From the NCBI GenBank assembly GCA_019747095.1, contig JAIERG010000072.1, positions 1 through 44,052 of the forward strand: a DNA stretch of 44,052 nucleotides. Direction: 5' to 3'. Under the pieces are notes generated by a model. It was not told the origin of the DNA. It did no database searches and was given only the letters and a program-made list of their open reading frames with translations. How positions within the stretch are numbered: position 1 is the first letter of the stretch; each line of letters opens with the position of its first letter. Of this stretch, positions 8,397-17,143 are shown in pieces. Made by a program: the position numbers and the translations under genes. Origin of the DNA: Caulobacteraceae bacterium. Its GTDB lineage: Bacteria; Pseudomonadota; Alphaproteobacteria; Caulobacterales; Caulobacteraceae.

Positions 8397-8900
8397 ATGT
8401 ACGCGGTGATCAAAACCGGCGGCAAGCAGTACCGGGTTCAACCGGGCGACACCATCGTGGTCGAGAAGCTCGACGGCGAGGCCGGCTCGGCCGTGAACTT
8501 TGGCGAAGTCCTGATGCTGGGCGGCGACAAGGGCGTCACCGTCGGTGCCCCGCTGATCGACGGTGCCGTCGTGGCCGCGACCCTGATCGAGACCCGCAAG
8601 GGCGAGAAGGTGAAGATCTTCAAGAAGATCCGCCGCCAGGGCTATCGCCGCACGCGCGGTCACCGGCAGATGGAATCGGTCCTGCGCATCACCGGCATCG
8701 AAGGCGCCGGCGAAAAGGCCAAATGGGACGGCAAGGTCGAACTGCTGACCAAGGCCGAGATCAACGCCCGCGCCCGTGGCCTGGCCCCGCGCGTGGAAGC
8801 CGCCCCGGCCGAAGAGGCTCCGAAGGCCAAGCCTGCGAAGGCTCCGGCCAAGAAGGCCGCTGCCAAGACCGAAACCGCCGCTTCGTCCGACGAAGCCTAA
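8397..8900 (+). CDS. rplU: 50S ribosomal protein L21
   Basis: Binds 23S rRNA in the large subunit. Starts [18 protein letters not shown], the family start, and contains [15 protein letters not shown], the rRNA-binding segment near residues 75-95. The conserved L21 domain ends near residue 103. A long Lys/Ala/Glu-rich extension follows ([12 protein letters not shown]), as is common in alphaproteobacteria, giving 167 residues. GAGG lies 7 bases before the ATG. First gene of the rplU-rpmA operon, with a leader hairpin just upstream and a shared terminator after rpmA. Confidence 0.97.
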   Translation: MYAVIKTGGKQYRVQPGDTIVVEKLDGEAGSAVNFGEVLMLGGDKGVTVGAPLIDGAVVAATLIETRKGEKVKIFKKIRRQGYRRTRGHRQMESVLRITGIEGAGEKAKWDGKVELLTKAEINARARGLAPRVEAAPAEEAPKAKPAKAPAKKAAAKTETAASSDEA

Positions 8901-8927
8901 GCACTGAAGACGTAAGGGAGCGCTCCC

Positions 8928-9212
8928 ATGGCACACAAGAAATCCGGCGGTTCGTCGCGCAACGGTCGCGACTCAGAGTCGAAGCGCCTCGGCGTGAAGA
9001 AGTTCGGCGGCGAGCGCGTGCTGGCCGGCAACATCCTCGTGCGTCAGCGCGGCACCAAGTTCCACCCGGGCACCAACGTCGGCCTCGGCCGCGACCACAC
9101 CCTGTTCGCCACGGCGACCGGCGCGGTCCAGTTCCAGACCAAACGTGGCGGCCGCTGTTACGTATCGATCATTCCGGCGAACGACGACCAACAGGCGCTC
9201 GCCGCCGAGTGA
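8928..9212 (+). CDS. rpmA: 50S ribosomal protein L27
   Basis: Large-subunit protein whose N-terminal tail reaches the peptidyl-transferase centre. Starts [16 protein letters not shown], which has the classic L27 N-terminus without the Firmicute-type cleaved leader, followed by [18 protein letters not shown] and [17 protein letters not shown]. 94 residues, with a short C-terminal extension. The ribosome site GGGAG is part of a palindrome, GGGAGCGCTCCC, that abuts the ATG. 27 bases after rplU. Confidence 0.97.
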   Translation: MAHKKSGGSSRNGRDSESKRLGVKKFGGERVLAGNILVRQRGTKFHPGTNVGLGRDHTLFATATGAVQFQTKRGGRCYVSIIPANDDQQALAAE

Positions 9213-9285
9213 CGCGAAACCGGCATTCGGATCGCGTTGCTCCTCTCCAAGAAGCAGCCGATCCGGACCAAGGGAAATATTCCGC

Positions 9286-9320
9286 GGGGAGTCTGGATCA
9301 CCAGGCTCCCCGTTTGCGTT
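9286..9320 (+). terminator. Intrinsic terminator of rplU-rpmA
   Basis: GGGGAGTCTGG (9286-9296), loop ATCA, CCAGGCTCCCC (9301-9311): an 11-bp stem with a single G-T wobble, then GTTTGCGTT. It is 74 bases after the rpmA stop and before the GNAT gene. Confidence 0.75.
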
Positions 9321-9386
9321 CCCCGCCTCGAAGTCCGCCCGAGCCCTCACCCAAGGAGGCGGACACGTCATCAGGCGAGGCCGCCC

Positions 9387-9920
9387 ATGTGCGTCATTGA
9401 AACCTCTCCGGTCGTGGAGACACGGCGTCTCCTGCTGCGCGCGCCCGGACCCCAGGACATCCCCGCGATCGCGCGGTTGGCCAACGATCCCGACATCGCG
9501 CGCATGACCTGCCGCATGCCGCACCCGTTCGGCCAGGGCGATGCGGAGGACTTTGTGGTCCAGGTCGCCGCCCAGGACCCGGCCCGCGCCGCCACCTTCC
9601 TGATCGAGCACGAGGATCAGGGCCCGGTCGGCGTCATCGGTATGTTCGAAGACGCCGACGTCGCGCCCGAGACCGGTTATTGGATCGGCCGTCCCTTCTG
9701 GGGCCGGGGCTTCGCGACCGAGGCGCTGGAAGGCGCGCTGGTCTGGGCGGGCAAGCGGTGGAAGCGGCGCGCCCTGATGGCCGGCCATTTCGCGGATAAC
9801 CCGGCGTCCGGCCGCGTGCTGGAGAAGGCTGGCTTCCTCTACACAGGCGAGACGCGCAAGCGCTTCAGCAAGGCGCGGGGCGAGCCGGTCGACACCCGCA
9901 TGATGGTCTGGCTGGCATAG
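9387..9920 (+). CDS. GNAT family N-acetyltransferase (RimJ/RimL-like)
   Basis: An acetyl-CoA-dependent N-acyltransferase. It starts VVETRRLLLRAPGPQD, the usual beginning of the RimJ/RimL-like branch, and has the acetyl-CoA pyrophosphate loop IGRPFWGRGFATEAL and the late motif NPASGRVLEKAGFLYTGE. 177 residues. The start is the ATG at 9387 (MCVIETSP) with GAGG 7 bases upstream; the ORF track extends 50 codons further through the rpmA terminator and is not credible. Substrate unknown. It lies after the ribosomal protein pair but is separated from it by the terminator. Confidence 0.9.
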   Translation: MCVIETSPVVETRRLLLRAPGPQDIPAIARLANDPDIARMTCRMPHPFGQGDAEDFVVQVAAQDPARAATFLIEHEDQGPVGVIGMFEDADVAPETGYWIGRPFWGRGFATEALEGALVWAGKRWKRRALMAGHFADNPASGRVLEKAGFLYTGETRKRFSKARGEPVDTRMMVWLA

Positions 9921-9926
9921 AGCCGG

Positions 9927-11240
9927 TCAGGCCCCGCCGGTCTCCAGGAAGCGCAGCGCGCTCAGCACATGGGCGCGGACGCCCACCACCAGCACGTCCT
10001 CGTTGACGTCGAACTGGGGCGAGTGGTTGGGCGCGGCGGTGGCGGGATCGACCCCGTCGGCGGTTCCGCCGAGATGATAGAAGACGCCCGGGACCTCGGC
10101 CTGGAAGTACGAGAAGTCCTCCGCCACAGTCGTCGGCGGGGTCGCCGGATTGACGTTCCCTTCGCCAGCAGCCTCCTCCAGCACCGGCGCAAGCCAGGCC
10201 GACAGGGGTGGATCGTTGAAGACCAGGGCTGCGTTCTCGGTCAGGCGGAAATCGGCGGTCGCGCCAAAGGCCTCGGCCACATTGTCGATTGCGGCCTCGG
10301 CACGGTCCACCAGGGCCTGGCGCTGCGCCCGGTCGAAGGTGCGCAGCGTCCCAGACATCGCCGCCGTATCGGGGATGATGTTGTAGCGGACGCCAGCATC
10401 CAGCGTCGCGATCGTGAAGACGGTCGGCGTCGTCGTCGGATCGACGGTGCGCGCCGTCAGGGTGTTGATCGTCGAGATCACCTGTCCGGCCACAGCGATG
10501 ACATCAACGCCCCGCCACGGCCACGCGCCGTGCGTCTGACGGCCGGTCAGGGTGATGTCCACGCGATCCGACGCCGCCATGAAGCCCTGCGGCCGATAGA
10601 AGATCGTCCCTGGACGTCCAGGCACCACATGCAGGCCGAAGATGGCCTCCACCTCGGGGTTCGCCAGCGCTCCCGCCTCAATCATCAGACGCGCCCCGCC
10701 CATCGGCTCGCCAGGCGGCACGCCCTCTTCCGCCGGCTGGAACAGGAAGACGATGGTGCCGGAGAAGCGGTCCTTCATGTCGCTAAGCACCTCGGCGGCA
10801 CCCAGCAGCATGGCGACGTGGGCGTCATGGCCGCAAGCATGGGCCACCGGCACGGTCTGGCCCAGATAGGTCCCGGTGGCGGTCGAGGCGAAGGGCAGGC
10901 CTGTTGCCTCCTGCACGGGCAGGGCGTCCATGTCGGCCCTCAGCGCCACGACCCGCTGAGGCCCCTGCCCAGTGCCCCGCAGGATGCCCACAACGCCGGT
11001 TCGCCCCACGCCCTCGCGCACCTCGTCCAGTCCGAACGCGCGCAACCGCGCCGCCACGAAGGCGGCGGTCTGCACCTCGGCCAAGCCGAGTTCAGGGTTC
11101 TGGTGCAGATGACGGCGCCAGGCGACCACATCGGCATTGACCCCATCGGCGGCTGTCCGGACCTCTGCGGCCGTGACCTGTGCAAAGGCGGGCGCGGCGG
11201 CCAGCGTCATGAGAGCGGCTAGAGCGGCGGTTCGGATCAT
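9927..11240 (-). CDS. Exported M20-family amidohydrolase
   Basis: A metal-dependent amidohydrolase of peptidase family M20, subfamily D (hippurate/N-acyl-amino-acid hydrolase type). A signal peptide ends at AAPAFAQ (about residue 21), so it acts in the periplasm. Metal-site motifs are visible: ALRADMDALPV, HACGHDAHVAMLLGAA, FLFQPAEEG, GLHVVPG, and the closing APNHSPQFDVNED. The dimerisation domain lies around residues 200-310. 437 residues. Likely substrates are acylated amino acids or dipeptides. Ends 6 bases from the convergent GNAT gene, with no room for a separate terminator. Confidence 0.92.
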   Translation of the reverse strand: MIRTAALAALMTLAAAPAFAQVTAAEVRTAADGVNADVVAWRRHLHQNPELGLAEVQTAAFVAARLRAFGLDEVREGVGRTGVVGILRGTGQGPQRVVALRADMDALPVQEATGLPFASTATGTYLGQTVPVAHACGHDAHVAMLLGAAEVLSDMKDRFSGTIVFLFQPAEEGVPPGEPMGGARLMIEAGALANPEVEAIFGLHVVPGRPGTIFYRPQGFMAASDRVDITLTGRQTHGAWPWRGVDVIAVAGQVISTINTLTARTVDPTTTPTVFTIATLDAGVRYNIIPDTAAMSGTLRTFDRAQRQALVDRAEAAIDNVAEAFGATADFRLTENAALVFNDPPLSAWLAPVLEEAAGEGNVNPATPPTTVAEDFSYFQAEVPGVFYHLGGTADGVDPATAAPNHSPQFDVNEDVLVVGVRAHVLSALRFLETGGA

Positions 11241-11336
11241 GGGACGGCCTCTGGAAGCGAGGCAGGATGATGGCCAGAGCCGTCATGCGCACGCAAGCGC
11301 CTTGCGGATCGAACCGACGCAGCCGATGTCTCGGTC

Positions 11337-11690
11337 ATGGCCATCAAGACGACCAAGACCCGCTGGAAGGACGTCGTCCTCGTCTGCAAAAAGTGCCAAA
11401 AAAAGCTCGACGGCGGCTTCGGGCCCGATGGCGACAAATCCCTGAAAAAGGCCCTGAAGAAGTATCTCCGTCCCGGTGATGGCAAGGGCCGCAAGGCCGA
11501 GCTGGCCGTGATCCAGACCGGCTGTTTCGACATCTGTCCAAAGAATGCCGTCGTGGCCATCAACGCCGCCAATCCCAAGCAGTTGCTCATCGTGCCGGCC
11601 GGAGCCGACCTGTTCGAGGTCAAGGCGCGGCTGGGGCTGGATGACGGACGACGGCTGAAACCCACCTTGACAGTGGTCGGCGAGGACTGA
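11337..11690 (+). CDS. (2Fe-2S) ferredoxin-like (thioredoxin-fold) protein
   Basis: A 117-residue protein with two pairs of cysteines, VCKKC near residue 17 and GCFDICPKNAV near residue 63. This spacing is like the C-terminal thioredoxin-like [2Fe-2S] ferredoxins, where four Cys bind the cluster. The residues between are Lys-rich. The end, LIVPAGADLFEVKARL, fits the last strand and helix. ATG at 11337 (MAIKTTKTRWKD). The MFS gene starts 30 bases later on the same strand, so they may be cotranscribed, but no functional link is obvious. The iron-sulfur assignment is by motif only. Confidence 0.75.
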   Translation: MAIKTTKTRWKDVVLVCKKCQKKLDGGFGPDGDKSLKKALKKYLRPGDGKGRKAELAVIQTGCFDICPKNAVVAINAANPKQLLIVPAGADLFEVKARLGLDDGRRLKPTLTVVGED

Positions 11691-11720
11691 CCCCCGGTCC
11701 GGATTGGAGTAAGGCAGCAC

Positions 11721-13013
11721 ATGTCGCCGACCTCACCCGCCTTCGTGATTCTGTTTACAGTCAGCTTGATCGCGGCAGCAGGCAACATGGGGCTGCAGTC
11801 GGTGCTGCCCAACATCGGTCGGACCTTTGGGCTGGCAGACACCCTGGTCGCCGCCGCCTTCGCGATCTCGGCGCTGATGTGGACGGTGGCCTCGCCGTTC
11901 TGGGCGAGGCTTTCGGACCGGGCCGGGCGCAAGAACGTCATCCTGATCGGCCTGACCGGCTTCGTCGTGTCGATGGCCGGGTTCGGGATGGGAGCCACCT
12001 TCGGGCTAGAGGGTTGGCTGGGCCCCCTGACCGCCTTCGTCCTAATGGCGATCGCGCGCACGATTTACGGCATTCTAGGCTCCGCAGCCCCGATCGCGTC
12101 ACAGGCCTATGTGGCGGACAGGACCAGCCCCGAGGAGCGGACCCAGGCCATGTCGCTCCTGGCCTCGGCGCAAGGGTTGGGGACCGTCATCGGGCCCGTG
12201 CTGTCGCCATTTCTTGTTCTGCCGATCATCGGTCTTGCCGGGCCGATGTACGCCTTCGCCCTGATCGGTCTGGTCGTCCTGTTCGTTGTCTGGAAGCGCC
12301 TGCCATCCGGCGACGTGGTGCGCCAACCGACAACAAGGCTTCAACCCGGCCAAGGCAAGGGCCTGTGGCGGGACCCCCGTGTCCGCGACTTCCTTTTCTA
12401 TGGTTTACTGGTCACCAGCGCCCAAGCCGTGAACATCGCCGTCCTGGGCTTTCACATCATCGATGAGATGACCCAGACAGGTCTGCCTGCCAACCAGTCG
12501 CAGGCCTTCATTGGCGTGGCCATGTTCGCCGGTGCGGCTGCGACCCTCATGGTACAATGGGGCCTTATCCCGTTGCTCAAGATGCAGCCGCTCGCCCTGA
12601 TGCGATGGGGGGCCGGTCTTGCGCTCGCCGGAAATCTGCTCAGCATGGTCGCGCCCGGCTATTTCGGCGTGGTCGTCGGCTATGCCGTGGTGTCGATGGG
12701 CGTCGGCTTCGCCCGGCCAGGATTCACCGCCGGCTCGTCGCTGGCCGTCGGCCCTCATGAGCAAGGCGCGGTAGCAGGCCTGATGATGTCGCTGGCGGGA
12801 CTCAGCTTTCTGGTCCCCCCCGTCGCGGGCGTCGCGCTCTATGGCCTTGGCGAGGCGGCTCCCTTCGGTGCCAACGCAGGGCTTCTTGCGATCGCCACGA
12901 TCATCGCCCTGACCAGCCCGACGCTCCGCTGCGATCCGCACCCCGACCTTGTAGACACAGCCTCGCCCGGAACCCCCCCGGCATCCCAACCCGGACCCGA
13001 AGGCAATCGGTAG
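11721..13013 (+). CDS. Major facilitator superfamily transporter
   Basis: A 430-residue secondary transporter with about twelve hydrophobic segments. The MFS loop 2-3 motif appears as ARLSDRAGRKNVI near residue 75, and the second half has a related pattern. Overall similarity to the tetracycline/multidrug efflux branch is suggested by the segment RTSPEERTQAMSLLASAQGL followed by IGPVLSPFL. AAGG lies 6 bases before the ATG. The hydrophilic C-terminal tail is Pro/Ser-rich. Substrate not predictable. Confidence 0.92.
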   Translation: MSPTSPAFVILFTVSLIAAAGNMGLQSVLPNIGRTFGLADTLVAAAFAISALMWTVASPFWARLSDRAGRKNVILIGLTGFVVSMAGFGMGATFGLEGWLGPLTAFVLMAIARTIYGILGSAAPIASQAYVADRTSPEERTQAMSLLASAQGLGTVIGPVLSPFLVLPIIGLAGPMYAFALIGLVVLFVVWKRLPSGDVVRQPTTRLQPGQGKGLWRDPRVRDFLFYGLLVTSAQAVNIAVLGFHIIDEMTQTGLPANQSQAFIGVAMFAGAAATLMVQWGLIPLLKMQPLALMRWGAGLALAGNLLSMVAPGYFGVVVGYAVVSMGVGFARPGFTAGSSLAVGPHEQGAVAGLMMSLAGLSFLVPPVAGVALYGLGEAAPFGANAGLLAIATIIALTSPTLRCDPHPDLVDTASPGTPPASQPGPEGNR

Positions 13014-13069
13014 CGGCGCGACGAACGCCCGCGCTTGCGTCTGGTCGCGGTGCTTGCGACATCGCGATC

Positions 13070-13504
13070 ATGAACCCGTTCAAGATCGAAAAGCGGATCG
13101 GCGTCCAGGCGGACGCGGACCGCATCTGGACTCTGATCGCCGAGCTTTCGGAGTGGGACCGATGGAATCCCGTGGAAACCCAGGTAGAGGGGCGAATCGG
13201 CTTTGGGGGCAGTTTGACGCTGGTCGAATCGCTACCCGAGCTCGGGGAACGACGGGCAACCCTCAACGTGGCGGAATGGACCCCCGGGGGCCAGCTCGTC
13301 CTGACCGAGAAACGCGGCTTCCTATTCAATGTGGTGCGCTACTTCGAAATCGAACAACTTCAACCGATGAGCTGCATCGTCTCGAACGGCTTCATCTTCT
13401 CGGGCTTTCGTGGTGAGGGCTTCCACGACAAGCACCGTCGGCATTTCAGGGTCGCTTGTGAGGCGGTCTGCGAGGGCTTGAAGGTCCACGCCGAGGCAGG
13501 CTGA
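13070..13504 (+). CDS. SRPBCC family (polyketide cyclase/dehydrase-like) protein
   Basis: A small helix-grip fold protein of the START/Bet v1-like superfamily, which usually binds a hydrophobic ligand. The N-terminal strand-helix IEKRIGVQADADRIWTLIAE and LSEWDRWNP are typical of this family, as is the closing long helix FRVACEAVCEGLKVHAEAG. 144 residues. It starts 56 bases after the MFS gene and ends 4 bases from the convergent tadC stop. Ligand and role unknown. Confidence 0.85.
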   Translation: MNPFKIEKRIGVQADADRIWTLIAELSEWDRWNPVETQVEGRIGFGGSLTLVESLPELGERRATLNVAEWTPGGQLVLTEKRGFLFNVVRYFEIEQLQPMSCIVSNGFIFSGFRGEGFHDKHRRHFRVACEAVCEGLKVHAEAG

Positions 13505-13508
13505 TCAG

Positions 13509-14516
13509 TTATTCGGTCTGGGGTGCCGTTGCCTGCTGGCCGTCACGGCTCTTCATCTGGTCCTGAATCTGGATGATGGCCGGGCCCAGGATGACCACGA
13601 ACAGCACCGGCAGGAAGAACAGGATCATTGGCACTGTGAGCTGGGCCGGCAGCGCTGCGGCTTTCTTTTCAGCCGCTGACAGACGGAGCTCGCGATTTTC
13701 CTTGGCCATGGTCCTCAGGGCTGTGGCCAGCGGCGTGCCGTACTGCTCGGCCTGAACCATGGCGGTCGCCACGGCCCGGACGCCGGGATGGTTCGTCCGC
13801 TTGGCCAGACCATCATAGGCCATGCGTCTGTCGGGCAGGTAGCTGAGCTCGGCCGACAGCAGGGCCAGTTCCTCGGCCAACTCGACGGAGGTGGTGCCGA
13901 TCTCCTGGCTGACCTTCACAATGGCTGACTCGATCGACATGCCCGATTCAACACAGATCAGCAGCAGATCCAGGGCATCGGGAAAGCCCTGCATGATGGA
14001 CTGGCGACGCTTCTCGATCCGGTTGGTCAGGTAGACATTGGGCCCATAGAAGCCGAGCACCGTGGCACCCATGATGATCGGTAGTTTTGTGATCGGAGGA
14101 AGGCCGAAGTCGTTGATTACGAACAGATAGAAAGCGCTGAAAAGAAGGAAGAAAATCGGGGTCGCAAAGCGGAAGAAGTAGAATGTCGTGACCGGACGGG
14201 GACCACGAAAGCCCGCCTGAACCATCTGCTCGGCGACCTTTGGGTCCTCCAGAAGCTTGGACAGATTGAGCTGTTCAACGATCTTTTTCTTGAAACCGTC
14301 GTCCGTGTGACGAAGCCCGCCCTGGCCGCTGGCTATGGCGGCTCGAGACTTGCGCTTGAGTTCGTCGCGACGGGTCGAGACCGCCTGCATGCGCTTGTCG
14401 AGCTGGACACCTCCGGTCATGGAGCCCAGCAGCGTCAGCATGGTCGCGAACACCAGCACTGCCACGCCGATGCTGAGCAGGTTTCTGGGTTCGACGATGG
14501 CTTCCAGCATGCCCAC
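13509..14516 (-). CDS. tadC: Tad pilus platform protein TadC
   Basis: Inner-membrane platform protein of the tight-adherence pilus (CpaH in Caulobacter naming), working with TadB beneath the CpaF motor. A GspF/T2SSF domain is seen around residues 180-310: GFPDALDLLLICVESGMSIE and ELSYLPDRRMAYDGLAKRT. Two transmembrane helices lie near residues 110-160 and one at the C-terminus (MILFFLPVLFVVILGPAII). The ORF begins at GTG 14516; an ATG two codons later (14510) is an equally possible start. An AGGGG is 6 bases before the GTG. Last gene of the cpa operon, 9 bases after tadB. Confidence 0.93.
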   Translation of the reverse strand: MGMLEAIVEPRNLLSIGVAVLVFATMLTLLGSMTGGVQLDKRMQAVSTRRDELKRKSRAAIASGQGGLRHTDDGFKKKIVEQLNLSKLLEDPKVAEQMVQAGFRGPRPVTTFYFFRFATPIFFLLFSAFYLFVINDFGLPPITKLPIIMGATVLGFYGPNVYLTNRIEKRRQSIMQGFPDALDLLLICVESGMSIESAIVKVSQEIGTTSVELAEELALLSAELSYLPDRRMAYDGLAKRTNHPGVRAVATAMVQAEQYGTPLATALRTMAKENRELRLSAAEKKAAALPAQLTVPMILFFLPVLFVVILGPAIIQIQDQMKSRDGQQATAPQTE

Positions 14517-14525
14517 GAACGGCCC

Positions 14526-15506
14526 CTAGATCTTGAAGGAGATCATGCGCTTCATCACAAAGATGCCGCAGCCCATCCAGATGGCCGAACCCAGCAGCAT
14601 GATCTGCCCACGGATATCGGTGAACATCAGGCCCATGTATGCCGGTGTTGTAAGCCCGACGAGCGTCATCACGACCGGTGGCAGGGAGCCGATGATGCCC
14701 GCCGATGCCAGCGCCTCGGACGACAGCGCCTTGACCTTTTCGCGCATCATTCGCCGAGCACGAAGCACATGGGACAAGTTTCCCAAGGCCTCGGCGAGGT
14801 TGCCACCGGTCTTCTGCTGAATGGCAATGACGATGGCGAAGAACTTGAGCTCCGGCGTCGGCATCCGCTCGTACATCTTGTCGAGGGCCTGCGGCAGCGT
14901 GAGTCCAACCGCGAGCCCCTCGACCAGGGTTTGGAACTCCGGCCCGAGCGGCGCAGGGCTCTCCTTGGCGATGATCTTGAAGCAGTCGTGGACCGGCAAG
15001 CCGGACTTGATGCCGCGAACGATGACGTCGACAGCATTGGGAAACTCCAGGCCGAACTTCTTCATCCGCCCGGACGCAACGAACCCGACGATCCATCGCG
15101 GCAGCCCCAGCCCGGCAGCGACGCCAGCTCCCATAGCCACAAGGATATGCAGGCCAAACACGAGGGCCACCAAGGTCGCGACGAATCCCAGGCCCGCGCT
15201 GATCAGCCAGAAGCTGCGGACGCTCAAGCCCAGACCGGCGTGCTTGAGGCGCGCCGCGATGGTCATGCGGGCCTTGCGCTCCTTTCGCTCGGCATCTTTC
15301 AGCTGAGTCTCGATCGCCTTGCGGCGGGCTTCAGGTGTATTGGCCTCGGCCTTTGCGGCCTTCACCCGCGCCGCCTTGGTCTGGCCCATGCCCATGGCTT
15401 CGGCACGCTTGACGGCCTGAGCCGAAGAATCGTCTCCGCCGACCAGAGCCCAGCCGAGACCGCCGACGGTGATGAAGGCCAGAAGTCCGGCGAGGAGCAT
15501 CAGCAT
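14526..15506 (-). CDS. tadB: Tad pilus platform protein TadB
   Basis: Second inner-membrane platform protein (CpaG in Caulobacter naming), a GspF relative. An N-terminal helix is followed by a charged linker (about 25-85, Ala/Lys/Glu-rich). A helix pair follows near 95-140, then the T2SSF domain FPNAVDVIVRGIKSGLPVHD to IAIQQKTGGNLAEALGNLS, and C-terminal helices. 326 residues. GGAG lies 8 bases before the ATG, overlapping the end of cpaF. tadA/cpaF, tadB and tadC are consecutive and tightly packed, as in other tad loci. Confidence 0.93.
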   Translation of the reverse strand: MLMLLAGLLAFITVGGLGWALVGGDDSSAQAVKRAEAMGMGQTKAARVKAAKAEANTPEARRKAIETQLKDAERKERKARMTIAARLKHAGLGLSVRSFWLISAGLGFVATLVALVFGLHILVAMGAGVAAGLGLPRWIVGFVASGRMKKFGLEFPNAVDVIVRGIKSGLPVHDCFKIIAKESPAPLGPEFQTLVEGLAVGLTLPQALDKMYERMPTPELKFFAIVIAIQQKTGGNLAEALGNLSHVLRARRMMREKVKALSSEALASAGIIGSLPPVVMTLVGLTTPAYMGLMFTDIRGQIMLLGSAIWMGCGIFVMKRMISFKI

Positions 15507-15511
15507 GGCCG

Positions 15512-17140
15512 CTACTCCGCCGCGTCAAGGGCTTCGGCCAGCTCGCGCTCCAGGCCGTAGTAGCGGGCGCGGTCCCAGAACCGGGGACGGGCGATGCCGG
15601 TCGAGCGGTGACGACCGATAATCTTGCCGTTCTCGTCCTCGCCTGTGATCTCGTAGACGAAAAGGTCCTGGGTGACGATCACATCGCCTTCCAGACCCAC
15701 TACCTCGGTAATGTGGGTGATGCGGCGCGAACCGTCCCGCAGGCGCGCGGCCTGGATGATGACATCGACCGAGCCGACGATCATTTCGCGGATGGTCTTG
15801 GACGGCAGGCCGTAGCCGCCCATGGTGATCATGGATTCCATCCGGCTGATGGCTTCACGCGGACTGTTGGCGTGCAGCGTCCCCATCGAACCGTCGTGGC
15901 CGGTGTTCATGGCCTGAAGAAGGTCGAAGGCCTCGGGTCCACGCACTTCGCCGACGATGATCCGTTCCGGGCGCATGCGCAGACAGTTCTTCACCAGATC
16001 GCGCATGGTGATCATGCCCTGGCCTTCAAGGTTCGGCGGCCGGGTCTCCAGACGCACCACGTGCGGCTGCTGCAGCTGCAGTTCGGCTGCGTCCTCGCAG
16101 GTGATGACGCGCTCGGTCGGGTCGATGAAGGCGGTGAGGGTGTTGAGCAGCGTCGTCTTGCCCGAACCCGTGCCGCCCGAGATGACGACATTACACCGGC
16201 AAGCACCGATGACGCCGAGAACCCGCGCCCCTTCGGGACTGATGGAGTTGTACTCCACCAGATTCCGCATGGTCAGCTTGTCTTTCTTGAACTTTCGGAT
16301 CGTGAGGGTCGCGCCATCGATGGCCAGCGGCGGAGCGATGACGTTGACGCGCGATCCGTCCGGAAGACGCGCGTCGCAGATTGGAGAGCTCTCGTCCACG
16401 CGGCGGCCGACCTGCGACACGATCCGTTGGCAGATGTTCATCAGCTGGGCGTTGTCGCGGAACCGGACGTTGGTCAGCTGGACCTTGCCGCCGACCTCGA
16501 TGAAGACCCGGCCGGCACCGTTCACCATGATGTCGGCGATGTCGTCGCGGCTCAGTAGCGGCTCCAGCGGCCCATAGCCCAGGACGTCGTTGACGATGTC
16601 CTGGACCAGATGCTCCTGTTCGGCCACCGACATGGAGACGTTCTTGATCGCCACCAGCTCGGCGACGATGTCGCGGATTTCCTCAGCCGCGGCCTTGGGA
16701 TCGAGCTGGGCCAGCTGGGCCAGATCGATCGTGTTCATCAGGGCGTTGAAGATCGTCGTCTTGGTGGCGTGATAGTAGTCGCTCTGCTCCCTGACGATCT
16801 CAGCGACCGCCTGGGCCTTCTTCAACTGCTCGAAGCCGGGTGTGGCCTTGGGTCCCGGTCCGGTTCCGGCCTGAACGGACGGCTTGGGTTTTGGTCGGGA
16901 AGCGAGGGCATCGAGGCGATCAACACCTGCGGATGAACTCGTCGGATCGATGCCGGGCTTGGGCTGGGGCGCGATCCCTTCGGAGGAGAAGGCAAACGCC
17001 TGCGTCTGGTGACCCTGCTGGGGCTGTGACGGCGCGCCTGCGGGCTCGAACGACGGGGCAGCCTGCGGCGCGGACGCGGCCGGGCCCGGAGGCGGTGGGG
17101 CCCCCGCGACGCCTGGCTGTCCTGTACGCTTGCCGAACAC
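15512..17140 (-). CDS. cpaF: Tad pilus motor ATPase CpaF/TadA
   Basis: Hexameric secretion ATPase powering Flp pilus assembly and retraction. Residues 1-110 are a Pro/Ala/Gln-rich disordered extension. The core has VSQVGRRVDESSPICDARLP, Walker A GGTGSGKTTLLNT, the Asp box with ITCEDAAELQLQQPHVVRLE, Walker B IIVGEVRGPEAFDLLQAMNT, and the His box GHDGSMGTLHANSPREA. The start codon is GTG at 17140; the preceding cpaE stop is only 3 bases away. 542 residues. All catalytic boxes look intact. Confidence 0.95.
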   Translation of the reverse strand: MFGKRTGQPGVAGAPPPPGPAASAPQAAPSFEPAGAPSQPQQGHQTQAFAFSSEGIAPQPKPGIDPTSSSAGVDRLDALASRPKPKPSVQAGTGPGPKATPGFEQLKKAQAVAEIVREQSDYYHATKTTIFNALMNTIDLAQLAQLDPKAAAEEIRDIVAELVAIKNVSMSVAEQEHLVQDIVNDVLGYGPLEPLLSRDDIADIMVNGAGRVFIEVGGKVQLTNVRFRDNAQLMNICQRIVSQVGRRVDESSPICDARLPDGSRVNVIAPPLAIDGATLTIRKFKKDKLTMRNLVEYNSISPEGARVLGVIGACRCNVVISGGTGSGKTTLLNTLTAFIDPTERVITCEDAAELQLQQPHVVRLETRPPNLEGQGMITMRDLVKNCLRMRPERIIVGEVRGPEAFDLLQAMNTGHDGSMGTLHANSPREAISRMESMITMGGYGLPSKTIREMIVGSVDVIIQAARLRDGSRRITHITEVVGLEGDVIVTQDLFVYEITGEDENGKIIGRHRSTGIARPRFWDRARYYGLERELAEALDAAE

Positions 17141-17143
17141 GGA

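Noticed and set aside
8920-8932. GGGAGCGCTCCC palindrome at the rpmA ribosome site as an operator or riboregulator
   Set aside because: It has no loop to form a hairpin and simply contains the ribosome-binding GGGAG; no support for regulation.
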